Positions 1 to 5,747 of a stretch of 7,866 nt of DNA are shown piece by piece. Position 1 is the first letter of the stretch; every line of letters begins with the position of its first letter. The position numbers and the translations under genes are program-made. The notes beneath the pieces are model-generated. The model made no database searches. It was given only the letters and a program-made list of their open reading frames with translations, and was not told the origin of the DNA. The stretch is taken from contig JBAVEL010000097.1 of assembly GCA_049587715.1 (NCBI GenBank), forward strand, positions 1-7,866, given 5' to 3'. The stretch comes from JBAVEL01 sp049587715. Its GTDB lineage: Bacteria; Bacteroidota; Ignavibacteria; UBA10030; UBA6906.

Positions 1-23
1 GGAAAGGAGTGGACGGCTCGGGG

Positions 24-560
24 ATGTCATCCGCCGGGGCGCCCGAGCGCACCCGGCTCTGCGCCGTGGGGGTGATTGCCAGGGCGGTGGGCCTCAAGGG
101 GGACGTGCTGGTGCGGCCCCTGACGGACAGGCGGGAGCGCTTCCTGGACCTCACCAGGATCTATGCGGGCCCCTCCGAGGCCGGCGCCTCCGAGATCGGC
201 GTGCGGGCTGCGTCGCTGCACCAGCGGGGGGTCCGGCTCTCCCTGGAGGGGATTGATGACAGGACCAGGGCGGAAGCGGCGGCGGGAACGCTGCTGTTTG
301 TGCCCGATGATGAGCGGATCAGACTCCCGGCGGGAAGCTATTTCGTGGATGATCTTGTGGGCCTGCGGGTGGTGGACCAGGAAGGACGCACGGTGGGGGT
401 GCTGAAGGAGGTCCTCCGCATGCCTGCCCATGATGTGTACGTGGTGGAAAGGGAGGGACGGGAGGCCATGATCCCCGCCGTGAAGGAGTTCGTTGAGGGA
501 ATCGACCCTGCAGGGGGGGTTCTCCGGGTGCGGCTCATCGAGGGGATGCTGGAGGGGTGA
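24..560 (+). CDS. rimM: Ribosome maturation factor RimM
   Basis: RimM is a cytoplasmic factor that binds ribosomal protein S19 and helps mature the 3' (head) domain of the 16S rRNA in the 30S subunit. Two expected domains are visible. The N-terminal barrel shows the family pattern around VGVIARAVGLKGDVLVRPLTD. The C-terminal PRC-barrel begins at about residue 109 with DDLVGLRVVDQEGRTVG and ends with the usual hydrophobic VLRVRLIEGML. The 178-residue length is typical. I chose ATG at 24, which follows an AGGAG at 5-9, although the spacing (14 nt) is long. A GTG at 9 would add five residues, and the frame stays open to the window edge, so a start further left cannot be excluded. The stop overlaps the trmD start by 4 nt. 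The order rimM-trmD-rplS is the classic bacterial cluster and confirms identity. Confidence 0.95.
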   Translation: MSSAGAPERTRLCAVGVIARAVGLKGDVLVRPLTDRRERFLDLTRIYAGPSEAGASEIGVRAASLHQRGVRLSLEGIDDRTRAEAAAGTLLFVPDDERIRLPAGSYFVDDLVGLRVVDQEGRTVGVLKEVLRMPAHDVYVVEREGREAMIPAVKEFVEGIDPAGGVLRVRLIEGMLEG

Positions 561-1270
561 GAATCGACGTGGTGACCGGCTTCCCCCGCCTGATGGAAGG
601 CCCCCTGCGGGAGTCGATCATCGGGCGGGCGCAGGAGAAGGGGCTGGCGCAGGTGGTCCTGCACGACCTTCGGGAGTATGCCACCGACAGGCACCGGACC
701 ATTGACGACGCCCCCTTCGGAGGGGGGGCCGGGATGATCCTGAGACCCGAGCCGGTCTTCCTGTGCGTGGAGCGGCTCACGGGGGAGCGGGCCTACGACG
801 AGGTGATCTACCTGACGGCGGACGGGGAGCCGCTGACCCAGGTGCTGGCCAACAGGCTCTCGCTGCATGCGGCGATGCTGCTTCTGTGCGGGCACTACAA
901 GGGGATCGACCACCGCATCCGGGAGCGTCTGGTGACGAGGGAGGTTTCCCTGGGGGAGTATGTGCTCACCGGCGGGGAGCTGCCGGCCCTGGTGCTGATT
1001 GACGCCGTGGTGCGCCTCATCCCCGGGGTGGTGGGGGACGGGGAATCCCTCCTGGGGGATTCCTTCCAGGAGGAGCTGGTGGACACCCCCCAGTACACGC
1101 GGCCGGCGGATTTTCGCGGGATGCGGGTCCCCGAGGTCCTCCTGTCGGGGAACCATGCGGAGATTGCGGCCTGGAGGGAGGAACAGCGGCGGACCCGGAC
1201 GGCCGCGCGGAGGAACAAGCTGACAGAACACTCATCGGAGAAGGGCCATGGACACAATCAGGCTGGTTGA
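557..1270 (+). CDS. trmD: tRNA (guanine-N1)-methyltransferase TrmD
   Basis: TrmD transfers a methyl group from S-adenosylmethionine to N1 of G37, next to the anticodon of tRNAs, and so prevents +1 frameshifting. It is a homodimeric SPOUT enzyme whose cofactor site is a trefoil knot. Family motifs are in order: DDAPFGGGAGM at residues 50-60, LCGHYKGID at 110-118, SLGEYVLTGGELPALVLIDAV at 131-151, and VPEVLLSGNH near 190. Asp149 in LIDAV corresponds to the catalytic aspartate of characterised TrmD proteins. The GHYKGID form (rather than GRYEGID) is a style I associate with Bacteroidetes-like lineages. The cofactor loop reads TADGEPLTQ where many homologues have SPQG or TPDG. The GTG start lies in a GTGA overlap with the rimM stop, suggesting translational coupling; GAGGGG at 540-545 is a plausible ribosome-binding site. 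At 237 residues it is full length, and its last 23 nt overlap rplS. Confidence 0.97.
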   Translation: MRIDVVTGFPRLMEGPLRESIIGRAQEKGLAQVVLHDLREYATDRHRTIDDAPFGGGAGMILRPEPVFLCVERLTGERAYDEVIYLTADGEPLTQVLANRLSLHAAMLLLCGHYKGIDHRIRERLVTREVSLGEYVLTGGELPALVLIDAVVRLIPGVVGDGESLLGDSFQEELVDTPQYTRPADFRGMRVPEVLLSGNHAEIAAWREEQRRTRTAARRNKLTEHSSEKGHGHNQAG

Positions 1271-1589
1271 CGGCACCCAGATGAAGACGGGGATCCCGGA
1301 GTTCCATCCCGGGGACACCGTGAACGTCCACGTCCGGGTGGTGGAGGGGGACAAGGAGCGGGTCCAGCAATTCCAGGGGGTGGTCATCGGGCGGCACGGA
1401 TCGGGAATGAGCGCCACCTTCATCGTGCGGAAGATCTCCGACGGTGTGGGAGTGGAGCGCATCTTCCCCCTCCACTCTCCCCGGGTCTCCAAGATCGAGC
1501 GGGTGAAGGAGGGCTCCGTCCGCCGGGCGAAGCTCTATTACCTCCGGAGCCTGGCCAGCAAGGCGATCCGCCAGAAGACGAGCGCCTGA
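1248..1589 (+). CDS. rplS: 50S ribosomal protein L19
   Basis: L19 is a protein of the large ribosomal subunit located at the 30S/50S interface. The 113-residue product matches the family over its whole length: the IPEFHPGDTVNVHVRVVEG segment at about residues 16-34, FQGVVIGRHGSGMSATFIVRKIS in the middle, GVGVERIFPLHSP, and the basic C-terminal region RRAKLYYLRSLASKAIR. The first residues MDTIRLVDGTQMK align with the usual L19 N-terminus, so ATG at 1248 is well supported. It is preceded by GGAG at 1237-1240, with 7 nt of spacing. The gene therefore begins inside the last 23 nt of trmD, in another frame. This tight packing fits co-transcription and coordinated output of the rimM-trmD-rplS unit. 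Confidence 0.97.
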   Translation: MDTIRLVDGTQMKTGIPEFHPGDTVNVHVRVVEGDKERVQQFQGVVIGRHGSGMSATFIVRKISDGVGVERIFPLHSPRVSKIERVKEGSVRRAKLYYLRSLASKAIRQKTSA

Positions 1590-1600
1590 GGCCGGCGTTG

Positions 1601-1618
1601 CCCGCCCTGCGGGGCGGG
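1601..1618 (+). terminator. GC hairpin between rplS and the MqnA-like gene
   Basis: CCCGCCC (1601-1607) and GGGCGGG (1612-1618) form a perfect 7-bp stem with a TGCG loop, 11 nt after the rplS stop codon. No T-tract follows, so it is not a canonical intrinsic terminator. It could be an attenuator, a pause site or an mRNA-stabilising 3' end that separates ribosomal from downstream expression. The stem is seen directly; its role is inference. Confidence 0.35.
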
Positions 1619-1640
1619 AGAACCGGCTCGGGGAGGGAAC

Positions 1641-2462
1641 GTGAGCGCACAGGCCGGCATCCAGGCGGACCTTTTCTGCGGCCCTCTGGCCGCCGCGGTG
1701 GAGGGGGCCGGGGGGGTCCGCATTGTGCACGACGTTCCCGCCGTGAACGCCCGCCGCCTGCGCGAGCGGGAGCTGGATGCGGCCTTTCTCTCCCCTCTGG
1801 ACTTTGCCCGGGACTCCGCGGGCTACCTTCTGGCGGGGCATGCGGGCGCCGTCTCCCGGGGAGGGAACGGGCTCATCACCCTGCATTTCCGCGATAACCT
1901 GCACACCATCCGCACACTCGCCGCCGATCCCTCCTCCGCCTCCGAAATCGTGCTCGCGCGCATCGTGCTGGGGGAGGAGTTCGAGACCGTCCCCGCCATC
2001 GTCCCCGTGCGCGGCTCCCTGGAAGAGATGCTGGCAAAGGCCGACGGGGCCCTCCTGGCGGGGGACGCCGCCCTCCGGGGCACGCATGCGCACCGGACGT
2101 GGGTGGACCTTGTGGATCTCTGGCATGACATGACCGACCTTCCCTTCGTCCACGGCTGCTGGGTCACCCGTGAGGGAGGCCTGGCCCCGGAAGCGGCGGC
2201 ATCCTTCGATGCTCCGGCGCGCCCGGCCGGGAATCCCGGGGCCCTTGTGCTGGGCGCCTCCGGCGGAACCCGGGAGGGGATGGACCCGGAGGACTACTTT
2301 CCCCTCATCGCCTACCGGCTGGATGAAGAGGCCCTCAGGGGCTTCAGGGAATTCCTGCACTATGCCTACTACCACGGGGTGATCCGGGACATCCCCGAGA
2401 TGGCCTTCCTCGGGGAGGGCGGCGGGCCCCCTCCCCCGGCGGCGCATTCATCCCTTTCGTAA
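1641..2462 (+). CDS. mqnA: Chorismate dehydratase, MqnA family (futalosine menaquinone pathway)
   Basis: MqnA dehydrates chorismate to 3-enolpyruvylbenzoate, the first committed step of the futalosine route to menaquinone. The product belongs to the MqnA/MqnD family, which has a periplasmic-binding-protein-like fold but is cytoplasmic. Evidence includes DVPAVNARRLRERELDAAFLSP at residues 31-52, LARIVLGEEF with a hydrophobic strand after it, ADGALLAGDAAL ending at 145 (the family GDAAL motif), DLVDLWHDMTDLPFVHGCW ending at 174, and a C-terminal helix region YFPLIAYRLDEEALRGFREFL from 219. The 273-residue length is normal. The first strand reads IQADLFCGPL where typical MqnA proteins have a SYLNxxPL-like segment, so the substrate-pocket N-terminus is divergent. 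MqnD, a paralogue acting later, is the main alternative. GTG at 1641 is preceded by GGGAGG (1631-1636) and is the only start codon in this frame after the rplS stop, with which the gene shares reading register. Confidence 0.82.
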   Translation: MSAQAGIQADLFCGPLAAAVEGAGGVRIVHDVPAVNARRLRERELDAAFLSPLDFARDSAGYLLAGHAGAVSRGGNGLITLHFRDNLHTIRTLAADPSSASEIVLARIVLGEEFETVPAIVPVRGSLEEMLAKADGALLAGDAALRGTHAHRTWVDLVDLWHDMTDLPFVHGCWVTREGGLAPEAAASFDAPARPAGNPGALVLGASGGTREGMDPEDYFPLIAYRLDEEALRGFREFLHYAYYHGVIRDIPEMAFLGEGGGPPPPAAHSSLS

Positions 2463-2475
2463 TCCCCGCCGGGGC

Positions 2476-2504
2476 GGCGACAGGCACGCCGCGTGCCCCT
2501 CGCC
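2476..2504 (+). terminator. Bipartite GC hairpin downstream of mqnA
   Basis: GGCGA (2476-2480) pairs with TCGCC (2500-2504), and the inner GGCACG (2483-2488) pairs with CGTGCC (2492-2497) around a CCG loop, with a CA/CC internal mismatch between the two stems. This gives 11 base pairs beginning 13 nt after the mqnA stop. There is no clear T-run behind it, so intrinsic termination would be weak or need a factor. Its position at the only real gap in the window makes it the best candidate for the end of the rimM-trmD-rplS-mqnA transcript. Confidence 0.5.
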
Positions 2505-2505
2505 T

Positions 2506-2517
2506 GATTGAACAATC
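2506..2517. repeat. Short palindrome GATTG-AA-CAATC
   Basis: A perfect 5-bp inverted repeat with a 2-nt centre lies immediately after the bipartite hairpin, in a locally AT-richer patch. The centre is too small for a stable RNA loop, so if functional it is more likely a protein-binding palindrome near the recN leader. It could equally be chance. Confidence 0.25.
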
Positions 2518-2532
2518 GAAAGCGGAGGTGCG

Positions 2533-2561
2533 TTGAAAATGGAGGCGGCATTGGGTAGATT
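2533..2561 (+). promoter_or_regulatory. Candidate sigma70-type promoter for recN-cysS
   Basis: TTGAAA (2533-2538) and TAGATT (2556-2561) are separated by exactly 17 nt and lie in an AT-richer pocket of an otherwise GC-rich region, 24 nt before the recN start. The -35 matches 5 of 6 and the -10 matches 4 of 6 consensus bases. This reading competes with the leader ORF at 2539-2592, because transcripts starting near 2568 would lack that ORF's start. No complete LexA box of the E. coli or Gram-positive type is visible nearby. Confidence 0.3.
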
Positions 2562-2592
2562 GAGGCGCATCTGTGCCGTGAGCCCATGCTGA
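2539..2592 (+). CDS. Putative 17-residue leader peptide overlapping the recN start
   Basis: A small frame reads MEAALGRLRRICAVSPC and then stops. It is preceded by a near-ideal ribosome-binding site, GGAGGTG at 2524-2530, placed about 10 nt before its ATG; an in-frame TTG at 2533 is an alternative start. Its TGA (2590-2592) overlaps the recN ATG (2586), and recN itself has no good ribosome-binding site at normal distance. That arrangement is what one expects for translational coupling, where ribosomes finishing the leader reinitiate on recN. I do not recognise the peptide. It may be only an apparent ORF if transcription begins at the candidate promoter that overlaps it. The motif positions are seen; the function is inference. 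Confidence 0.35.
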   Translation: MEAALGRLRRICAVSPC

Positions 2593-4307
2593 AATCAGCC
2601 CGCATACGGGACTACGCCCTTATCCGCGATCTGGAGCTGGAGTTCACCTGCGGCCTCGTCATCATCACGGGGGAAACGGGAGCGGGTAAATCAATCCTGG
2701 TGGACGCGCTGGGCCTTGTGCTGGGGGCTCGGGCCAACGCGGAGGATGTGCGGTCGGGCGCCGCCAGGGCCGTGGTGGAGGGGGTCTTCGATGCGGCGGG
2801 GAACCGGCACCTGGAATGCGTGCTCCGCGCAGCGGAGACCCCCCGGGGTGACGAGCTGATCCTCCGGCGGGAGGTTTCGGCGCAGGGGCAGAGCCGCTGC
2901 TTCATCAACGACTCCCCCGCCACGCTCCAGATGCTCCGCCGGGTGGGTGATCTGGTGGTGGATCTCCACGGGCAGCACGAGCACCAGTCGCTGCTCCGGC
3001 CCGCGACACATCTGGATCTGCTGGATGAGTTCGCCGGCCTGGAGACTCTGGCGGCGCAGTACGGGGAGGCCTGGGCGCGGCTCCTGGCCCGGAAGGCGGA
3101 TCTGGAGGACCTCCGGCGCCGGGAATCCCACCTCGGGGAGAAGCGCACCCTGTACGGGTTCCAGATTGCGGAGATCGACGCGGTGGATCCGCAGCCGGGC
3201 GAGGACGAGGAGCTGGAGACCCGGCTGCGTGTGATGGAGAACGCCGAAAAGCTCTTCGGCGCCACACAGACACTCTACCGGATGCTCTCCGAAGGGGAGG
3301 GCTCCGTGCGGGATCAGCTCGTGATCGCCCGGAAGGGGCTGGATGATCTGGCCCGCATCGATCCGCAGTTTGAGGCGGCGGCCGGGGAGTGCGGCTCCGC
3401 CGAAGCGGTGGTGAGCGAACTGGCAAGGTTCATCCAGAGCTACAACGCACAGATGGAGTTCAGCCCCGAACAGGTGGAGCTCGCGCGGGAACGCCTGGGC
3501 CGGATCGCCCCCCTCAAGCGGAAGTACGGCGGAACCCTGGAGCGGGTGCTGGAACACCGGCGCCGCATCGGAGAGGAGGCGGCCCTCGCGGAGAACTTCA
3601 AGGAGACAATCGCGGAGCGCACGCGGGAGGCAGAGGCATCCCGCGACGCGTGCGGTGCGCTGGCCGGGCGCCTCTCTGCAAAGAGGCGGGAAGCGGCCGG
3701 GCGCCTGGAGCGGAGCGTCGTGCGGGAGCTGGCCTCGCTCGGGATCCCCGATGCCGTCTTTGTGACGCAACTCGCCCGGCGGCCCGCGCCCGGCGGAGAG
3801 GAGGATCTGCAGTCGGTTCGGGCGGACGGGGAAAGGGTGCTCCTGGACGGGCGGGGATACGACACGGCCGAGTTCCTGATCTCCGCCAACCCCGGGGAGG
3901 CGCCGCGTCCGCTCGTCGAAGCCGCCTCGGGCGGGGAAGTGTCCCGCATCATGCTTGCCCTCAAGTCCATCCTGGCAAAGGCCGACCGCCTTCCCGTGCT
4001 CATCTTCGACGAGATTGACACCGGGGTGAGCGGCCGGATCGCCCAGGCGGTGGGGAAGAGCCTGAAGAGCCTGGCGGCATATCATCAGGTGATCGCCATC
4101 ACCCACCTTCCTCAGATCGCGGGCCTGGCGGATCTCCACTACCAGGTGGCCAAGGAGGCGGAGGACGGCCGCACGGTGGTCCGGGTCCGCAGGCTGGACG
4201 CAGGCGAGCGGGTGCGGGAGGTGGCGCGCCTGTTGAGCGGGGCCGAGGTAACGGAGACCGCCCTCAAGGGGGCGCGAGAGCTCATGAGCGCGGGAAAGGG
4301 GAAATAG
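2586..4307 (+). CDS. recN: DNA repair protein RecN
   Basis: RecN is an SMC-like ATPase recruited to DNA double-strand breaks, where it promotes cohesion and recombinational repair; it acts in the cytoplasm on the nucleoid. The 573-residue product has the full family layout. The N-terminal half-ATPase has Walker A GETGAGKS at residues 29-36. A long charged coiled-coil region lies at about 160-380. The C-terminal half-ATPase has the ABC signature ASGGEVSR at 447-454, Walker B VLIFDEIDTG at 471-480 and the switch histidine in THLPQ at 506-510. The N-terminus MLKSARIRDYALI matches the usual RecN start, so ATG at 2586 is firm; an in-frame TAG at 2556 rules out a longer form. No clear ribosome-binding site precedes it, but a short leader frame overlaps the start. 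The cysS gene follows 3 nt after the stop. Confidence 0.97.
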   Translation: MLKSARIRDYALIRDLELEFTCGLVIITGETGAGKSILVDALGLVLGARANAEDVRSGAARAVVEGVFDAAGNRHLECVLRAAETPRGDELILRREVSAQGQSRCFINDSPATLQMLRRVGDLVVDLHGQHEHQSLLRPATHLDLLDEFAGLETLAAQYGEAWARLLARKADLEDLRRRESHLGEKRTLYGFQIAEIDAVDPQPGEDEELETRLRVMENAEKLFGATQTLYRMLSEGEGSVRDQLVIARKGLDDLARIDPQFEAAAGECGSAEAVVSELARFIQSYNAQMEFSPEQVELARERLGRIAPLKRKYGGTLERVLEHRRRIGEEAALAENFKETIAERTREAEASRDACGALAGRLSAKRREAAGRLERSVVRELASLGIPDAVFVTQLARRPAPGGEEDLQSVRADGERVLLDGRGYDTAEFLISANPGEAPRPLVEAASGGEVSRIMLALKSILAKADRLPVLIFDEIDTGVSGRIAQAVGKSLKSLAAYHQVIAITHLPQIAGLADLHYQVAKEAEDGRTVVRVRRLDAGERVREVARLLSGAEVTETALKGARELMSAGKGK

Positions 4308-4310
4308 ACG

Positions 4311-5738
4311 ATGGCCCTGTCTGTCTACAACACGCTCCACCGGGCGAAGGAGGTCTTCCATCCGCTGCGGGAAGGGTTCGTGGGAATGTACGTCTGCGGT
4401 CCCACGGTCTACGGTCACTCGCATCTGGGCCACGCCAAAAGCTATGTCTCCTTCGATGTGATGGTGCGTTACCTGCGCCACCTGGGCTACCGGGTGCTCT
4501 ACGTCCAGAACGTCACCGACGTGGGGCATCTTCTGGGCGACCCGGAGGAGGGAGAGGACCGCCTGCTCCGCCAGGGGCGGATGGAACGGAAGCATCCCAT
4601 GGAGATTGCCGAGGAATACACCCGGAGCTACTTTCAGGATATGGATGCGCTGAACGTGCTGCGGCCCGACATCTCCCCCCGCGCCACGGGGCACATCCCC
4701 GAGCAGATTGCCCTCATCCGGCGGCTGCTGGCCCAGGGGCTGGCCTACGAAGCCGGGGGCTCGGTGTACTTCAATGTGGAGCGCTTTCCCGGCTACGGCC
4801 GCCTTTCGGGAAGGTCTCCCGACGAGATGATGGCCGGGGGGAGAGTGGAGGTGCGGGGGGAGAAGAGAAGCCCGCGTGACTTCGCCCTCTGGAAGAAGGC
4901 CTCCCCGGAGCACATCCTCCGTTGGGAGAGCCCCTGGGGATGGGGATTCCCGGGCTGGCACCTGGAGTGCTCGGCCATGTCCATGCAGTATCTGGGTGAG
5001 TCGTTCGACATCCACGGGGGGGGGCTGGAGAACCAGTTCCCCCATCACGAGTGCGAGATCGCCCAGAGCGAGGGAGCCACGGGAAAGCCCTTCGTGAAAT
5101 ACTGGCTGCACAACAACATGGTCACGGTGGACGGCCGGAAGATGGGGAAGTCCCTGGGCAACTTCGTCACCCTGAAGGATGCCTTTGCCCGCTGGGGTCC
5201 CGCCGTGGTCCGCTTCTTCATTATCCAGAGCCACTACAGGGGGACGCTGGATTTCAGCGAACAGGCGCTGGAGGGGGCGGCGAAGGGGCTGGAGCGCCTG
5301 GCAAACGCCGTCCGGCTCGTCCGGGATGCGCGCGGGAGAGCGCCGGGGCCCGGCCGCCTGGATTGGGGAGAATACCGCCGCCGCTTCGCGGCGGCCATGG
5401 ACGACGACTTCAACACCCCCCAGGCGCTCGCGGTGCTCTTTGATCTGGGAAGAGACCTGCACCAGAAATCGGCCTCGGGGGGGGTGGATGAGGAGTCCCT
5501 CCGCCAGGCGGAGGGACTCTGTACGGAGCTGGGGGAGGGAGTGCTGGGGATCCGGTTCGGGGAAGAGAGCGCCGGCTCCCGCACCGAAGACCTTCTGGAT
5601 CTTCTGGTGGCGGTCCGCAGGGAGGTGCGCGCGCAGAAACTCTGGCCCCTGTCGGACATGATCCGGGACGGCCTGGGGCGGCTGGGGTACTCCCTGGAGG
5701 ATGGGAAAGAAGGCACCACCTGGAAACGGATCTCCTGA
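4311..5738 (+). CDS. cysS: Cysteinyl-tRNA synthetase
   Basis: CysRS is a class I aminoacyl-tRNA synthetase that charges tRNA-Cys with cysteine using ATP. The HIGH-type motif is HLGH at residues 38-41, following CGPTVYG. The catalytic zinc ligands expected for the family are present: Cys29, Cys220 (HLECSAMS), His245 and Glu249 (in PHHECEIAQSE). The KMSKS loop is KMGKS at 277-281; the Ser-to-Gly form is, as far as I know, common in Bacteroidetes-like enzymes. The C-terminal tRNA-binding domain ends with EDGKEGTTWKR, a typical CysRS tail. The length of 475 residues is normal. AAGGGG at 4296-4301, inside the end of recN, gives a good ribosome-binding site 9 nt before ATG. A run of nine G (5016-5024) encodes the conserved HGGG and is a possible slippage or sequencing-error spot, but the frame is intact across it. 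Confidence 0.97.
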   Translation: MALSVYNTLHRAKEVFHPLREGFVGMYVCGPTVYGHSHLGHAKSYVSFDVMVRYLRHLGYRVLYVQNVTDVGHLLGDPEEGEDRLLRQGRMERKHPMEIAEEYTRSYFQDMDALNVLRPDISPRATGHIPEQIALIRRLLAQGLAYEAGGSVYFNVERFPGYGRLSGRSPDEMMAGGRVEVRGEKRSPRDFALWKKASPEHILRWESPWGWGFPGWHLECSAMSMQYLGESFDIHGGGLENQFPHHECEIAQSEGATGKPFVKYWLHNNMVTVDGRKMGKSLGNFVTLKDAFARWGPAVVRFFIIQSHYRGTLDFSEQALEGAAKGLERLANAVRLVRDARGRAPGPGRLDWGEYRRRFAAAMDDDFNTPQALAVLFDLGRDLHQKSASGGVDEESLRQAEGLCTELGEGVLGIRFGEESAGSRTEDLLDLLVAVRREVRAQKLWPLSDMIRDGLGRLGYSLEDGKEGTTWKRIS

Positions 5739-5747
5739 GAGGAGAGA

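Noticed and set aside
9..23. GTG at position 9 as the rimM start
   Set aside because: It overlaps the AGGAG that would act as ribosome-binding site, and the added residues are not conserved in the family; ATG at 24 is preferred, though the window edge prevents certainty.
1017..2447. A 476-codon - strand open frame across trmD, rplS and mqnA
   Set aside because: The same shadow effect of GC-rich coding sequence; the translation has no recognisable motif and the sense genes are well supported.
2505..2585. Possible LexA (SOS) operator before recN
   Set aside because: Only a half site (GAAC near 2510) is present. Neither CTG-N10-CAG nor GAAC-N4-GTTC is found, so SOS control cannot be claimed from this sequence.
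3389..4018. A 209-codon + strand open frame inside recN
   Set aside because: It lies in another frame within the RecN coiled coil and ATPase region and has shadow-like Arg/Gly/Ala-rich composition with no motif.
5016..5024. Nine consecutive G in cysS as a programmed frameshift or error site
   Set aside because: The run encodes the conserved HGGG stretch and the reading frame is correct on both sides, with all later motifs present; it needs no frameshift.
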